NCBI GenBank assembly: GCA_036277115.1
Contig: DASUNM010000005.1
Coordinates: 90,387-154,386, forward strand
Reading direction: 5' to 3'
Source of the DNA: Pyrinomonadaceae bacterium
GTDB lineage: Bacteria; Acidobacteriota; Blastocatellia; Pyrinomonadales; Pyrinomonadaceae
DNA length: 64,000 nt
The notes under the pieces are model-generated. The model had not been told where the DNA came from and did not search any database. It saw nothing but the letters and a program-made list of their open reading frames with translations. This document shows, piece after piece, positions 25,901 through 35,700 of this stretch; position 1 is the first letter of the stretch, and each line of letters starts with the position of its first letter. A program made the position numbers and the translations under genes.

Positions 25901-25929
25901 ATTATGCACAACTCACACTTTCGATGCAA
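25901..25929 (-). promoter_or_regulatory. Promoter of the small-RNA candidate
   Basis: On the minus strand: ttgcat, 17 bases, cataat, preceded by a long A/T tract resembling an UP element. It is placed about 7 bases before the first hairpin of the candidate RNA. Confidence 0.6.
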
Positions 25930-26012
25930 CCCAAAGAATACGTTTTTTACAAAACTTTTTTCTTAACAAAAAATGACGTAATTGCACAGCGCACGAGTGG
26001 CCCAAATCAAGT

Positions 26013-26219
26013 TCAACCGCGCGGCAAAATAGACTCAATGCTGTGCAAAAGTACGATGACATTGTCTGTTTCGCCATCCTGTCCACGCACTTTTAGCGCA
26101 ACATAATCATTCGTGATATCTGCAATAATTCCTTCGTACACTGCGCCGGAAATTGTCTTGATGTCCACGGACTGACCACGGAATCTGATCAGAAGATTTT
26201 CCACGTGCTGATAGCCCAT
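26013..26219 (-). CDS. Small Sm-like (DUF2642-like) protein
   Basis: A 68-residue protein: FRGQSVDIKTISGAVYEGIIADITNDYVALKV...VIVLLHSIESILP. The alternating strand pattern, with a G in the first Sm motif and I-x-x-I-x-x-I at the end, fits a small Sm/LSM beta-barrel like DUF2642 proteins of Bacillus. It is not a clear Hfq, lacking its YKHA-type end. RNA binding is therefore possible but unproven. It is followed by the AT-rich tract and the small-RNA candidate and preceded by a VOC protein gene 4 bases away. Confidence 0.55.
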   Translation of the reverse strand: MGYQHVENLLIRFRGQSVDIKTISGAVYEGIIADITNDYVALKVRGQDGETDNVIVLLHSIESILPRG

Positions 26220-26223
26220 TTCC

Positions 26224-26604
26224 TCACCTCACTTCGGTTTGATTCGCATTCCATTCAACAAGCACCAGTCGATAATTGTCGGGATCGAGCACGCTGATAA
26301 ATCTGCCACCCCAGCCTTCATCGCGTGGTGACGGAACACTATGATCGATAGCAGAGATTTTTGCGAAGAGCTCATCAACGTCCTCCACGCCCAGCACAAA
26401 GTGAACGCCCCGACCGCGCTTCAACATCGTCTCGAGCTGCTGGACCAGATTGATTTTCAAAGCGCTCGCCCGCACAGTGGCCATGGGCGGCTCGGCGTCG
26501 GCGTTGTGCGACTCCAAAACGAAGCCAAGTTGGCCGCGATAAAAAGACAAAGACTCTTCGAGGTTGTTCACTTCCAGGAACAGCGCATCAAGACCTGTCA
26601 CCAT
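26224..26604 (-). CDS. Glyoxalase/VOC-superfamily protein
   Basis: A 126-residue single-domain protein of the vicinal oxygen chelate fold: DALFLEVNNLEESLSFYRGQLGF at the start, GVHFVLGVEDVDELFAKI in the middle and GGRFISVLDPDNYRLVLVEW at the end. These are the paired beta-alpha-beta-beta-beta modules of glyoxalase I/bleomycin-resistance-like proteins. The catalytic metal ligands and substrate cannot be named from the sequence. It probably shares a transcript with the Sm-like gene 4 bases downstream and the J-domain gene 16 bases upstream. Confidence 0.75.
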   Translation of the reverse strand: MVTGLDALFLEVNNLEESLSFYRGQLGFVLESHNADAEPPMATVRASALKINLVQQLETMLKRGRGVHFVLGVEDVDELFAKISAIDHSVPSPRDEGWGGRFISVLDPDNYRLVLVEWNANQTEVR

Positions 26605-26620
26605 TGTTGCGGAGTGTCCG

Positions 26621-27175
26621 TCACACGGCAGTGAGAATCAAGTAAAGACCGTAGACCGCGGCCAGCACGATCGTCCAGAACGCGAGTTCCTGTACCGCGC
26701 GAAGCCGGCGGACGGGATGCGCCGCCGGCAATGATTCGCGCAGGTTCCTCACTGCCGAATGCGCGATAAGAACACCGAACAACATAACGCCCATCGCGAG
26801 AATTCCCAGCGGCCACAGAAACCAGAGTCCATTGAATCGAACCAGCAACAACAACATGAAGCCCGCGGCCAAACACCCCAACGCATTCAACGCCTGTCCA
26901 TATGCGCCCACTTCACGTGCGGGCGACGCCGTGTTGATAAAAGGCGTCGGCGCGATCGGTCGTCTTCTCTGTTGGTCATAATCCTTTCGCATCGTGTCAT
27001 CGTGCAGCACCGCGTAAGCTTCGTTCAGCGCTTTCATTTCGTCTTCTGAGCCTCCGCGATCCGGATGTCGCCGGTGCGCCAGCCGCCGATACAGGCGTTC
27101 GATATCACGGCGCGAAGCGCCATCCTCAGCACCCAAAACTTCGTAATAATTCTTTTTCGGATCGAATTGGCTCAA
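26621..27175 (-). CDS. Membrane-anchored J-domain (DnaJ-like) protein
   Basis: A 184-residue protein. Residues 8-66 form a J-domain (NYYEVLGAEDGASRRDIERLYRRLAHRRHPDRGG, with the HPD motif at 37-39), the piece that stimulates Hsp70 ATPase. The C-terminal half has three hydrophobic segments (about 97-114, 118-137 and 161-184), so the J-domain is tethered to the membrane. It lacks the zinc-finger and substrate domains of true DnaJ. It would recruit DnaK to the membrane; that is inferred. Confidence 0.8.
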   Translation of the reverse strand: MSQFDPKKNYYEVLGAEDGASRRDIERLYRRLAHRRHPDRGGSEDEMKALNEAYAVLHDDTMRKDYDQQRRRPIAPTPFINTASPAREVGAYGQALNALGCLAAGFMLLLLVRFNGLWFLWPLGILAMGVMLFGVLIAHSAVRNLRESLPAAHPVRRLRAVQELAFWTIVLAAVYGLYLILTAV

Positions 27176-27269
27176 CGGCTGGATTGTAGTTTCGCATTTC
27201 CACGTTTGGCAACGAACTCACTTACGGCTGACACTGGCTCTCTGTTAATCTGAGCGGCAGGAGACTTAG

Positions 27270-27626
27270 ATGGACGCACCGTTTGCGCCTGGCGATGATC
27301 TGATCTTTCAGCTCGAGAGTGGCTTCGGATTATTGCGAGTTATTGCCGTTGAAGAGCATGAGACCGATCGCGTCTGGCATTTGATGGCTTATGAAGAATT
27401 CTTCGCCGATCCGGAAAGCGCAGAAGCTGCTTTGACGAGTCCGGAATCGCTTCACGTGCGCAGAGCTCATATGGCGTTGACTGATCGCGCGTTCGAGCGG
27501 ACGCCGGCGGCCAAGCTCGGCAATCGACCGGTGACGGAGACTGAACGAGCCGTTTATCAGAACTGGCGCGACACCGACGGACGCGTCTCCGATCGGTCCG
27601 CGCTTTTAATGCTGGGGATACGATGA
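27270..27626 (+). CDS. Conserved-looking protein of unknown function
   Basis: A 118-residue acidic protein with no motif I recognise; FAPGDDLIFQLESGFGLLRVIAVEE and VYQNWRDTDGRVSDRSALLMLG are its most structured parts. gcaggagac lies just before the ATG, a good ribosome binding site. Its stop overlaps the aminopeptidase start by four bases (ATGA), so the two are translationally coupled and probably function in the same process. Confidence 0.65.
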   Translation: MDAPFAPGDDLIFQLESGFGLLRVIAVEEHETDRVWHLMAYEEFFADPESAEAALTSPESLHVRRAHMALTDRAFERTPAAKLGNRPVTETERAVYQNWRDTDGRVSDRSALLMLGIR

Positions 27627-29335
27627 GAGACAGCATGACAATCGTCCGGGGCTTTCTGTTTTCACCGCGCGCCACGCGCATTTTCTTTGCAGCGATAGTT
27701 CTCGCTTGCTGCGCCACACTTGTTCCCGCGCAGCGCCGCGAACGCTCGGTCACCAACTGGCGCCCGCTTCATTACGACGTCTCGCTGTCTTTCAACGATG
27801 CGATGACCGAGATTTCGTCGGCCAGGACCGAAGTCACGCTGCGCGTGCTGAAGCCGAACGTCACGAAAATAGATTTTGATTTCGGCGAGATGCCGATCAC
27901 TTCGGTCACAGTTGCCGGTAAGCCGGCGCGTTACCAGAGGACGTCCAACACGCTGGACGTTATGCTGCCTGTCGCTCCGCGGAACGGCGCTGAATTGAAA
28001 ATTACGATTGGCTATCACGGCCGGCCGAAGGACGGGCTGATTTTAGCGAATGATGGCGACGGCAAACCTTCCGCGACCGGGGACAATTGGCCTAACCGTG
28101 TCCATCATTGGATCCCAACGCTGGATCATCCCTCGGCTAAAGCAGCGGTTTCATTCAACGTAACTGCTCCTTCGGGTTATCAGGTGATAGCCAATGGAAA
28201 ATTGTTATCTTTAACCACCGTAGACGCTCCCTCGCCTGCCCAGCAACATCGTGAGCTTCGCAAGTTTGCTGAGACAAAACCGATTCCACCTTACTGCATG
28301 GTTGTGGCGGTGAACCAGGGTGCGATCATCAACTCGCCCGACAAAAGCATCACAAACCTTTTTTATAACGTGCCGCATCGGGACGCGGAGTATGCGCCGA
28401 AAGGATTCTCGCCCGCGGCGCCATCGCTCGCCTACTTCAGTCAAACGATCGGCCCTTATCCGTACGAGAAGCTGGCGCTGATCGTGGGCGCCACTCAGTT
28501 TGGCGGGATGGAAAACTCCAGCGCTATCGTCTTCGCCAGCACGGTGTTCAATCGGAACCCAGACGAAAAGATGAGCGCGCATTTCGGCATTCCTCAACGC
28601 ATCGAGAGCCTGGTCGCCCACGAAATCGCACACCAGTGGTTCGGAGATTCGGTCACGCAATCGACATGGGCCGACCTTTGGCTGAGTGAAGGTTTCGCGA
28701 CGTACTTTGCGGCGTTGTTCATCGAGAAACATGATGGCGAGGAGGCCTTTCGCGAGTACCTGCGTGATGCTGCGAGAGCTTACTTTGCCTATGAGGAGAA
28801 GCGGAATGCGCCGATTCACGACACGGAAACCCAGAACTTAATGCAGCTGCTGAACCCGAACAATTACGAGAAAGGCGCCTGGGTCCTGCACATGTTGCGC
28901 AAGCAACTTGGTGATGAAGCATTCTTCCGCGGACTGCGGAACTTTTACAACGCACATCGTGAAGGAAACGCGACGACCGAAGATTTAAGAGCCGCGTTGG
29001 AAAAGAGTTCAGGCAAGAATCTGCGTACGTTTTTCGCGCGCTGGATTTACGGCAGCGGCCATCCGGTTTACGAATGGTCTTCGCAAGCTGCGGAAATGCA
29101 AAATGGCAATAACTCAGTCACGATCATCCTGAAGCAGACGCAAGCCGGTGCGCCATTCTCGGATCCAGTTCCGGTCACAGTCACCAGTGAAGGCAAGACA
29201 ACTTCTCTCACCCTGTTTCCGAAAGGCAAAGTCGCAACGGCGACACTGCGCACCGGCAGAGTTCCCATCTCAATTCAGATTGATCCTGAAGAGACGCTGC
29301 TTAAAGAAGTCGTCAGCGGTCAGATGGAAAAGTGA
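27623..29335 (+). CDS. Secreted M1-family zinc aminopeptidase
   Basis: A 570-residue metallopeptidase with an N-terminal hydrophobic signal (about 12-34, ending PAQR). Zinc ligands and catalytic Glu are in HEIAHQWFGD (H333, E334, H337) and the second Glu in LWLSEGFATYF (E356). The substrate-binding GGMENSS (the M1 exopeptidase GxMEN motif) is present. A beta-rich N-terminal domain precedes the catalytic part and the ERAP-type C-terminal domain is short. It is likely periplasmic and trims peptides. It follows the 118-aa gene with a 4-base overlap. Confidence 0.9.
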   Translation: MRDSMTIVRGFLFSPRATRIFFAAIVLACCATLVPAQRRERSVTNWRPLHYDVSLSFNDAMTEISSARTEVTLRVLKPNVTKIDFDFGEMPITSVTVAGKPARYQRTSNTLDVMLPVAPRNGAELKITIGYHGRPKDGLILANDGDGKPSATGDNWPNRVHHWIPTLDHPSAKAAVSFNVTAPSGYQVIANGKLLSLTTVDAPSPAQQHRELRKFAETKPIPPYCMVVAVNQGAIINSPDKSITNLFYNVPHRDAEYAPKGFSPAAPSLAYFSQTIGPYPYEKLALIVGATQFGGMENSSAIVFASTVFNRNPDEKMSAHFGIPQRIESLVAHEIAHQWFGDSVTQSTWADLWLSEGFATYFAALFIEKHDGEEAFREYLRDAARAYFAYEEKRNAPIHDTETQNLMQLLNPNNYEKGAWVLHMLRKQLGDEAFFRGLRNFYNAHREGNATTEDLRAALEKSSGKNLRTFFARWIYGSGHPVYEWSSQAAEMQNGNNSVTIILKQTQAGAPFSDPVPVTVTSEGKTTSLTLFPKGKVATATLRTGRVPISIQIDPEETLLKEVVSGQMEK

Positions 29336-29431
29336 AACCCGACGCTCCTCAGCCTCTTCGCAAGTCCAAATACACACAGGCGCCGCTCAAATGAAAACGA
29401 CGCCTGTTGCATGCCCGGATTAACCGCCGGT

Positions 29432-32386
29432 TCAGAACCTAAACCGCAACCCAAGCTGAATCTGCCGCTCGCCGAGAAACGTGCGCGGCCCACCAAATGG
29501 TGTCGCGGCAGCGGGGTTGGTCAAGACAATTGCTGAAGAACTCGCAATGCCGTAACGGCCGGTGTTGACAGTCGCCAGGTTCGAACGGTTAAAGAGATTA
29601 AACGCTTCCGCGATGAAACTAAGGTTGTACCGCTCGCCGAAACGGAAAGACTTAGTCACGCGCGTATCGAATATGTAAATACTGGGAGTCGTGAAGGCAT
29701 TGCGCGCAGTGCCGGGGACCCGATCTGTCGCCGCGTTCCCGTCGCGATTTGCGTCGCCGGCAATCAAAGCGGAATACGCAAATCCACTTTGGAGCGTAAT
29801 GATGCCGGAGAACGTCCAGTGACTAAGCAGGGCGCTGGCGAACGCATTGTTTTCGGCGACTCGGCCAATTTCGTAAATGGGACTGAAGACAAGTCGGTGA
29901 CGAATATCAAGGTCGCTACGCGCCCAGTCCGCGTTGATGTCCTGATTGTTCATCAAACCTTTGATATCGTCGGTGCCGACGACCACCATCGTCTGTTCCG
30001 GTTTGTTGTCTTTCGCACTCGAGGCGGTGTACGCGGCGATGAACTGTAAATTGCGTACGAAGCGACGCTTCAACTCGATTGCCAGTCCGTTGTAACGCGA
30101 GTCTCCGGTACTCTCGAACAGAGTGATGCGTGTAAATGCGGTAATCGGTCGCGCCGCGGGATGGCGCAAAACAGTAAATGTTTGTCCCGCCGGATCGGTC
30201 ACCACCGTCGGAACCGGAGCACCCAGATTGATGTCCCGCGCGCGCGAAAGATGGACACCGCGGAAATACATCCAGGTGACTGACAAACTCGTGTTGGCCA
30301 TGAGTTCGCGCTCGATGCCGAGCCGGCCTTGCTGAACGTACGGCTGCGCGTAGTCTCTCGCAAACAGATAGAGACTCGGTGTCTGTGCTCCGGCCGCCGG
30401 TGGCGTCGTGAAGATTGCCGGATAGGTCGGGCACGGATTCGGAACCAGTGTGCAATTCAGAGTCACGCCGGTGACCTGGATGCCGTTCTGCGAATGCGCG
30501 GTCCCGAGCATGATTGCCGGGGTGCGGCCGAAGAAAATTCCATAACCGCCGCGCAAAACAGTCTTTTCGTTAAAGGCATAACTAAAGCCGAATCGCGGCG
30601 AAAAGTTGTTGCCGTCGCGCACCGGCGTCGTCGTGCTTAGTCCCAGCGCTGCCAGCGCCGCGCTCGGATTGTTCACCGTCGGGTCGGCCATCTTCTGGTA
30701 GTCATAGCGCAGACCGAAGTTGAGCGTCAGGTTCGGCGTAGCGCGCCAGTCATCCTGAACAAAGAATCCATAGTCGCTCATGTCCGGATTCGTCGTCCCG
30801 CCGGAAGTATTCGGCCCCGCAAAATTTTGCGTGAAGGAAGCCGGAGTATTCGAAGCAAAGAGCGCGTATGAGTTGAACGTGTACTGGCCGGTGAACAAAC
30901 CGGGGAAGAAGTTGAATATCCGGTCGAAGTTCAGGTCGGCTCCGAATTTCCAGCTGTGCGCACCGCGCGTGTAACTAAGGGTGTCGATGAACTGCCAACG
31001 CTTGATGGTGGTTTCGCGCGGGCTGAAGTTGTTGCGCCCCAACTGCAAGAAGCCGCCGCCCGTTTGAATACGCGCCTCAACGACGTCGCTATTGGCGGTG
31101 CCCGGCTCGCGGTCGCGGCCGAATTGGAAACGAAATTCGTTGACTACGCTGCTGGTCAGAGTCGAAGTCAACGAACCGGAGAAGGTAGTGGTCTTTGCCA
31201 CGCTGTTGCCAGAGTGCTCCTCAACGCTGAGCGGGCCACCATTCTCGTTGTTGTTGCCGGTGAAGTTCTGCTGGTTGAAGCGAAACACCAGCTGGTTTGA
31301 GTCGTTCAACCGAATGTCTGTCTTCACCATGAACACATTCTGATCGCGGCCAATGTTGTAAGTTCCCATCTTCGGCGAAAGCAGCGCCTGAATCGCCGCC
31401 GATTGGGCGGAGAAATTCGGCGCGTCCACAACGTTGGGGATCGTCGAACGTTGCCCGTCGAAAGCGGCAAAGAAGAAGGCACGGTCGCGTTTGATCGGTC
31501 CGCCGAGCGTGCCGCCAAACTGGTTGATCTGGGACTTGGGTCGCTTGGCCCCGCGCGCGGTCAGAATGGGCGTGTTCGAATTCAGTGACTCGTCGCGGAA
31601 GAATTCGAAGGCACTGCCGTGCCATTCGTTCGTACCGGACTTTGTGACGACGTTAATGATCGCACCGCCGGCCCGGCCGAACTCAGCCGAAAAGCCATTC
31701 TGATTAACTTGAAACTCCTGGACCGACTCTTCGGAAAACTGATAGGGCGGGCGCGTCCCGGTGCGGCCGAATGACTGGCCGAAGAAAGTATTGTTGTTGT
31801 CGGCGCCGTCAACTTGCAGACTGTTGAGAGTTCCCTTTTGCCCACCAACCGACAGGTCGCCTGCGCGCGTTGGTTCGCGCACTACTCCCGGCGTCAGGGT
31901 CGCGAAGTCGAGAAAGTTGCGACCGTTGACCGGAAGGTTTTCGATTGCGCGCTCGTTGATGACAGACGAAACAGAAGTCCGCGTCGTCTCAACGATCTGC
32001 CCCTGCGCGGAGACGTCGACCATTGCCGTCGTGGTGCCGACCTGAAGGTCGATGTCGAGCGGTGTCTTACTGCCGACCGTGACAATGACATTTCGGTATT
32101 CAGCGGAAGCAAAGCCCTGGCTGCCGGAAGTGATCACGCGGTACTTGCCCGGCGGCAGAAACGTAATCAGAAAAATTCCGTCGGTGTCTGAGGTGGCGGC
32201 TTTCTCGAATGCTGTGTCCTGGTTTGTGGCGGTTACGTTTACGCCCGCGACGGCAGCGCCATTCGGGTCAGTGACACGACCTTCGATGTTGCCAGTCGTG
32301 GCTTGAGACTGCGCGACAGCCACAGTTGCCGCGAACAAAGTGATTAGCAGAACACACAGCAGGGCAACGGGGGATTTGGTCTTCAT
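29432..32386 (-). CDS. Oar-like TonB-dependent outer-membrane receptor
   Basis: A 984-residue protein. A signal peptide (about 1-25, ending VAQS) is followed by a carboxypeptidase-regulatory-like domain (TTGNIEGRVTDPNGAAVAGVNVTATNQDT), a plug (GRNFLDFATLTPGVVREPTRAGDLSVGG...VDGADNNNTFFG) and a long beta-barrel ending in the aromatic RFRF that docks BamA. Such Oar-type receptors are abundant in Acidobacteriota and take up large substrates, often peptides or glycans. No substrate clue lies nearby. The 355-base upstream gap is otherwise empty. Confidence 0.9.
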   Translation of the reverse strand: MKTKSPVALLCVLLITLFAATVAVAQSQATTGNIEGRVTDPNGAAVAGVNVTATNQDTAFEKAATSDTDGIFLITFLPPGKYRVITSGSQGFASAEYRNVIVTVGSKTPLDIDLQVGTTTAMVDVSAQGQIVETTRTSVSSVINERAIENLPVNGRNFLDFATLTPGVVREPTRAGDLSVGGQKGTLNSLQVDGADNNNTFFGQSFGRTGTRPPYQFSEESVQEFQVNQNGFSAEFGRAGGAIINVVTKSGTNEWHGSAFEFFRDESLNSNTPILTARGAKRPKSQINQFGGTLGGPIKRDRAFFFAAFDGQRSTIPNVVDAPNFSAQSAAIQALLSPKMGTYNIGRDQNVFMVKTDIRLNDSNQLVFRFNQQNFTGNNNENGGPLSVEEHSGNSVAKTTTFSGSLTSTLTSSVVNEFRFQFGRDREPGTANSDVVEARIQTGGGFLQLGRNNFSPRETTIKRWQFIDTLSYTRGAHSWKFGADLNFDRIFNFFPGLFTGQYTFNSYALFASNTPASFTQNFAGPNTSGGTTNPDMSDYGFFVQDDWRATPNLTLNFGLRYDYQKMADPTVNNPSAALAALGLSTTTPVRDGNNFSPRFGFSYAFNEKTVLRGGYGIFFGRTPAIMLGTAHSQNGIQVTGVTLNCTLVPNPCPTYPAIFTTPPAAGAQTPSLYLFARDYAQPYVQQGRLGIERELMANTSLSVTWMYFRGVHLSRARDINLGAPVPTVVTDPAGQTFTVLRHPAARPITAFTRITLFESTGDSRYNGLAIELKRRFVRNLQFIAAYTASSAKDNKPEQTMVVVGTDDIKGLMNNQDINADWARSDLDIRHRLVFSPIYEIGRVAENNAFASALLSHWTFSGIITLQSGFAYSALIAGDANRDGNAATDRVPGTARNAFTTPSIYIFDTRVTKSFRFGERYNLSFIAEAFNLFNRSNLATVNTGRYGIASSSAIVLTNPAAATPFGGPRTFLGERQIQLGLRFRF

Positions 32387-32741
32387 GATTTCCTCTCTAT
32401 TCGGATTGAATGGGGACGGGCGAGCAATGGCACCTCTCAGGTTAAGAACATTGAGGGCGAATGTTAATTCAGTCGTGTCTTAAGACGCAATTAAGATCTT
32501 GAGATAAAACACTGGTCGATTCGTTAGGCGGCAGGCCACGACTCGTAGGACTGCAAACGCGTGGACGTTATGTCGCCGAAAAGTAGAAGAAGGGGTTGCG
32601 ACCGAATTTGCGGAACGGCTTGAGGTTACACGCGGATCGTCATTAGACGGGCACGGCGGGGCGCGTACTGCTCCGAAGTAAAGCACGGGGTGCGTATTCA
32701 AGTAGCCTGTGTCAGGCAAACTGGAACCACGCGACTAAACG
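32387..32741. other. Gene-free stretch upstream of the TonB receptor
   Basis: Between the receptor start and the stop of the 1506-aa gene. I see no convincing promoter, repeat or small gene; one open frame on the minus strand has no family features and no ribosome binding site. Confidence 0.5.
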
Positions 32742-35700
32742 TCACGGCCCGAATCGTTGTCGATACTCAGTCGAAGTAATAAAGGCCTTCACCATCTCTG
32801 CCTTGACGAAATCGCCATTGAAGCTGTTGAGTTTTGTCAGCCAGAAGTTATAGCCCGCTGTGTCGGGATCGCGCCGGAGATAGCCGAAGTATTCCATTAA
32901 GACGAACGCGCGCCTGAATTCGTTCTGCTTCAGAAACGCTGATTCGGCCACCAGTCGCAGCGCCTGCGCGCGTGTGATCAATCCGGCGTCGAGCGCATTT
33001 AAAATCACGTCCCGCACAAATTGAACGTTTGGGAGTCGCGCACGGATTTCGCCTTCCGGAAAATTCGTTGTATGCACATCCACGTATAACTGCCCGCTCG
33101 CCAATTGCTGAGCTTGAGCCAGAGTAAGCGTAATTGGGAAGTTCACTACTTGGCCGTTCGGCAACGTGGCAATAATGGGGCCGTTTGCGTTTGTGGCCGC
33201 TGGCCCGTGAAGATGCGCCACCGTTTCCGCGCTGCTTAGTCCGGTGAAAGACAGTGATGCCGAAAACGTTAAGCCGCTAATGGGCTGACGCACAGTCACG
33301 ACGCCGGTTGCAGTTGACGCAGTTGGAGGTACCACTTGAGCGCCATTCAAGCCGGCGATCGTCAATTCGCCTGTTGTCGTAGCAACAGTCGCGGTCGCAA
33401 ACAAGGTGTCTACGAAATCGCGATTCGATAAGGCGCCGTATTTCGCGACAAAGGCTGGACGAGTAACGAACTCGTTAAAGTACGCCTGCTTATTTGCCTC
33501 GAGCTGGGCCTCAGCCCCGGGTGCACCAAACACAAAGTCCTTTTGCAGTATCTGCGCGTCGTTGACGAATTGATTGTAGGTTAGCGGTACCGGCGGATTG
33601 GGCGCGCTCATATTTCCGAAGGCAGCGCGATTCGTCAGGTATGCCACCAGACCGGTCTCGTGAAATTCAATTGACTGAAAGAAAGCCGCCGACGTGTGGA
33701 TGCGTTTGACTTCGCGGCATCCGGCATCTGCACCGCAGGATTCAATGTTATTGATCCAGAACGCGTAGCCACTCGGATCCGGCTGGCGATTCAGGAAATC
33801 AATGTAGTGCTGATAAACAAAGAAGTCACTAGAGTCGATTGGGTTAGTGCCATTCGTAGTTTCGTTGTCGCTAATCGTGGTGGTCGCGACGTTCGGCGAG
33901 CCGAGCAATGCTCCGGTTGCGGACGTCAGAGACAAGGTGAAATTCTCATCGCCTTCTGCGTAAACATCGTTCGTGATGGGAATGCTGATCGTTTTGAGAG
34001 TCTCGCCGGCAGCGAAATTCAGTTTGCCGATGGTCGTGGTGTAATCACATTGCGCGGAGGCGTTACCCGAAACGACGTTACAGTTGTTGGGGCCGCCCGC
34101 AGAGTCGCTGGTGGCGTAACTCACAGCCGCCGCGCTGGAAATGTCGCCCAACCGTGTGACGTTGACCGTCGCCACGCCTGCAGACTCGCTGAAGCGATAA
34201 GTCGCGGCGTTGAACTGGATGCTGCTCGCTGAGGATGATGTCCCAAACTGCCCGCGTATTTCACCGTTCGGGAAGTTGCTACTGTGAACGTTGATGTACA
34301 GCAACCCATTCTTGAGATTCTGCACGTCGGTTGGCGTCAGCGAGATCACGACGTCGCTCAAGCTCCCATTTGCCAGGTGGAACAAGATTGGCGCGGAGCT
34401 ACCCGCGGCACCCGGGCCATGGATATGAGCTCCGGTTTGCGCGCTCGACAATCCGGAAAAGTCTAATGCCAGGCGCGCTTCGTCTTCGTTTGGATCCAGC
34501 AACAAGGTCGCTGTGCCTGTCGCCGTCGAACTGTTAGGCGGCACCTCCTGCGCGCCCGTGAGATTAGCCACGAACACTGTCGGTTGTTCGCTGGTAATGC
34601 GATAGATGGCGCCGTTCGAAAGCGAAACGACGTACAGGTTACCGTCTGGTCCGGTTTGAATATCGGTTGTGACCCCGAAGTTTTTGCCGATTAACAGACT
34701 GTCGCTTTCCGTAACGTCGAACTTGTCCAGGTTGTCGGCGACTTTATCCTGCAACCGCGAATCGCTGAACGCGAGGGACTGCCGATCGCCCGACAACTTA
34801 AAGCGGAACAGGTAGCCCCCAAACAGCGTCGTCCGTGACGCGCCGACAAACAAATCTCCGTTGTATTCGGCGCCGAGTCCGTTGCCATTCACGAATCCAA
34901 TTGGTGAGGGTGCGAGCGCATATTTCCACGAAAACTGTGGCTCGACGTACTGCGAACCCGGCAGCGAGTAGAGACGCGACAGCGCTTCTGCCGGCGTGTC
35001 GGCAATCAGAGTCGGTGGCCAACGCAATTGCTGCATCGTGCCATTACCGTAGGTTGTTTCAATTGATTTGTATTCGGCAATCCGGCTCGAGGGTCCAATC
35101 AATTGCACCCAACCCCCGTTGAATCCTGCGGGCACGCGATTAATCTCATCGAATGCATCGTCGCCATTCTCTTGCGTCCAAAGATTTCCCGACCACGGAT
35201 CGAAAGCCATCCCAAAGCTATTGCGGATGCCGTACGCAAACAACTTGCGAATGTTGGCCGTAATCTCGGTCTCTTGCACGGTAGGAATGCCGGCATACGG
35301 GTTGTCCGCCGGCGTCGAACCGTCATCGTTCAGACGAAGAATTGCTCCGGTAAGGTGATTGTTATCGGGCTCTGGCCCTCCGAATTGATCGTCAGCAACC
35401 ATCGGCCCGGGACAAGTCGCAGTCGGACCGCAATTCAGATTCTGCAGGAAGCCTCTGCGCCCTACATCACCGATCAGGATGTAAAGTTTTCCGTCGAGGC
35501 CGAACCGGACGATGCCGCCATTGTGATTCCCACGCTGCGGTTGACCCGCATCCTCCTGCACCGCGCGCAGCCTGATTAAGTTGCGATCGAACGTCAGGCT
35601 CGAGCCATTCCAGATGTACCGGTCAACGCGATTGCCAAGTGTCGGCACGCTTGCCACATCGGCTGTGTCGGCTCCGGTACTGCTCTCGGTCCAATACAGA

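Noticed and set aside
25738..25929. Minus-strand open frame of 63 codons
   Set aside because: It runs across the promoter, three hairpins and the terminator of the small-RNA candidate and has Arg/Pro-rich random composition.
32480..32719. Minus-strand open frame upstream of the TonB receptor
   Set aside because: No ribosome site, no motif, and composition unlike the neighbours.
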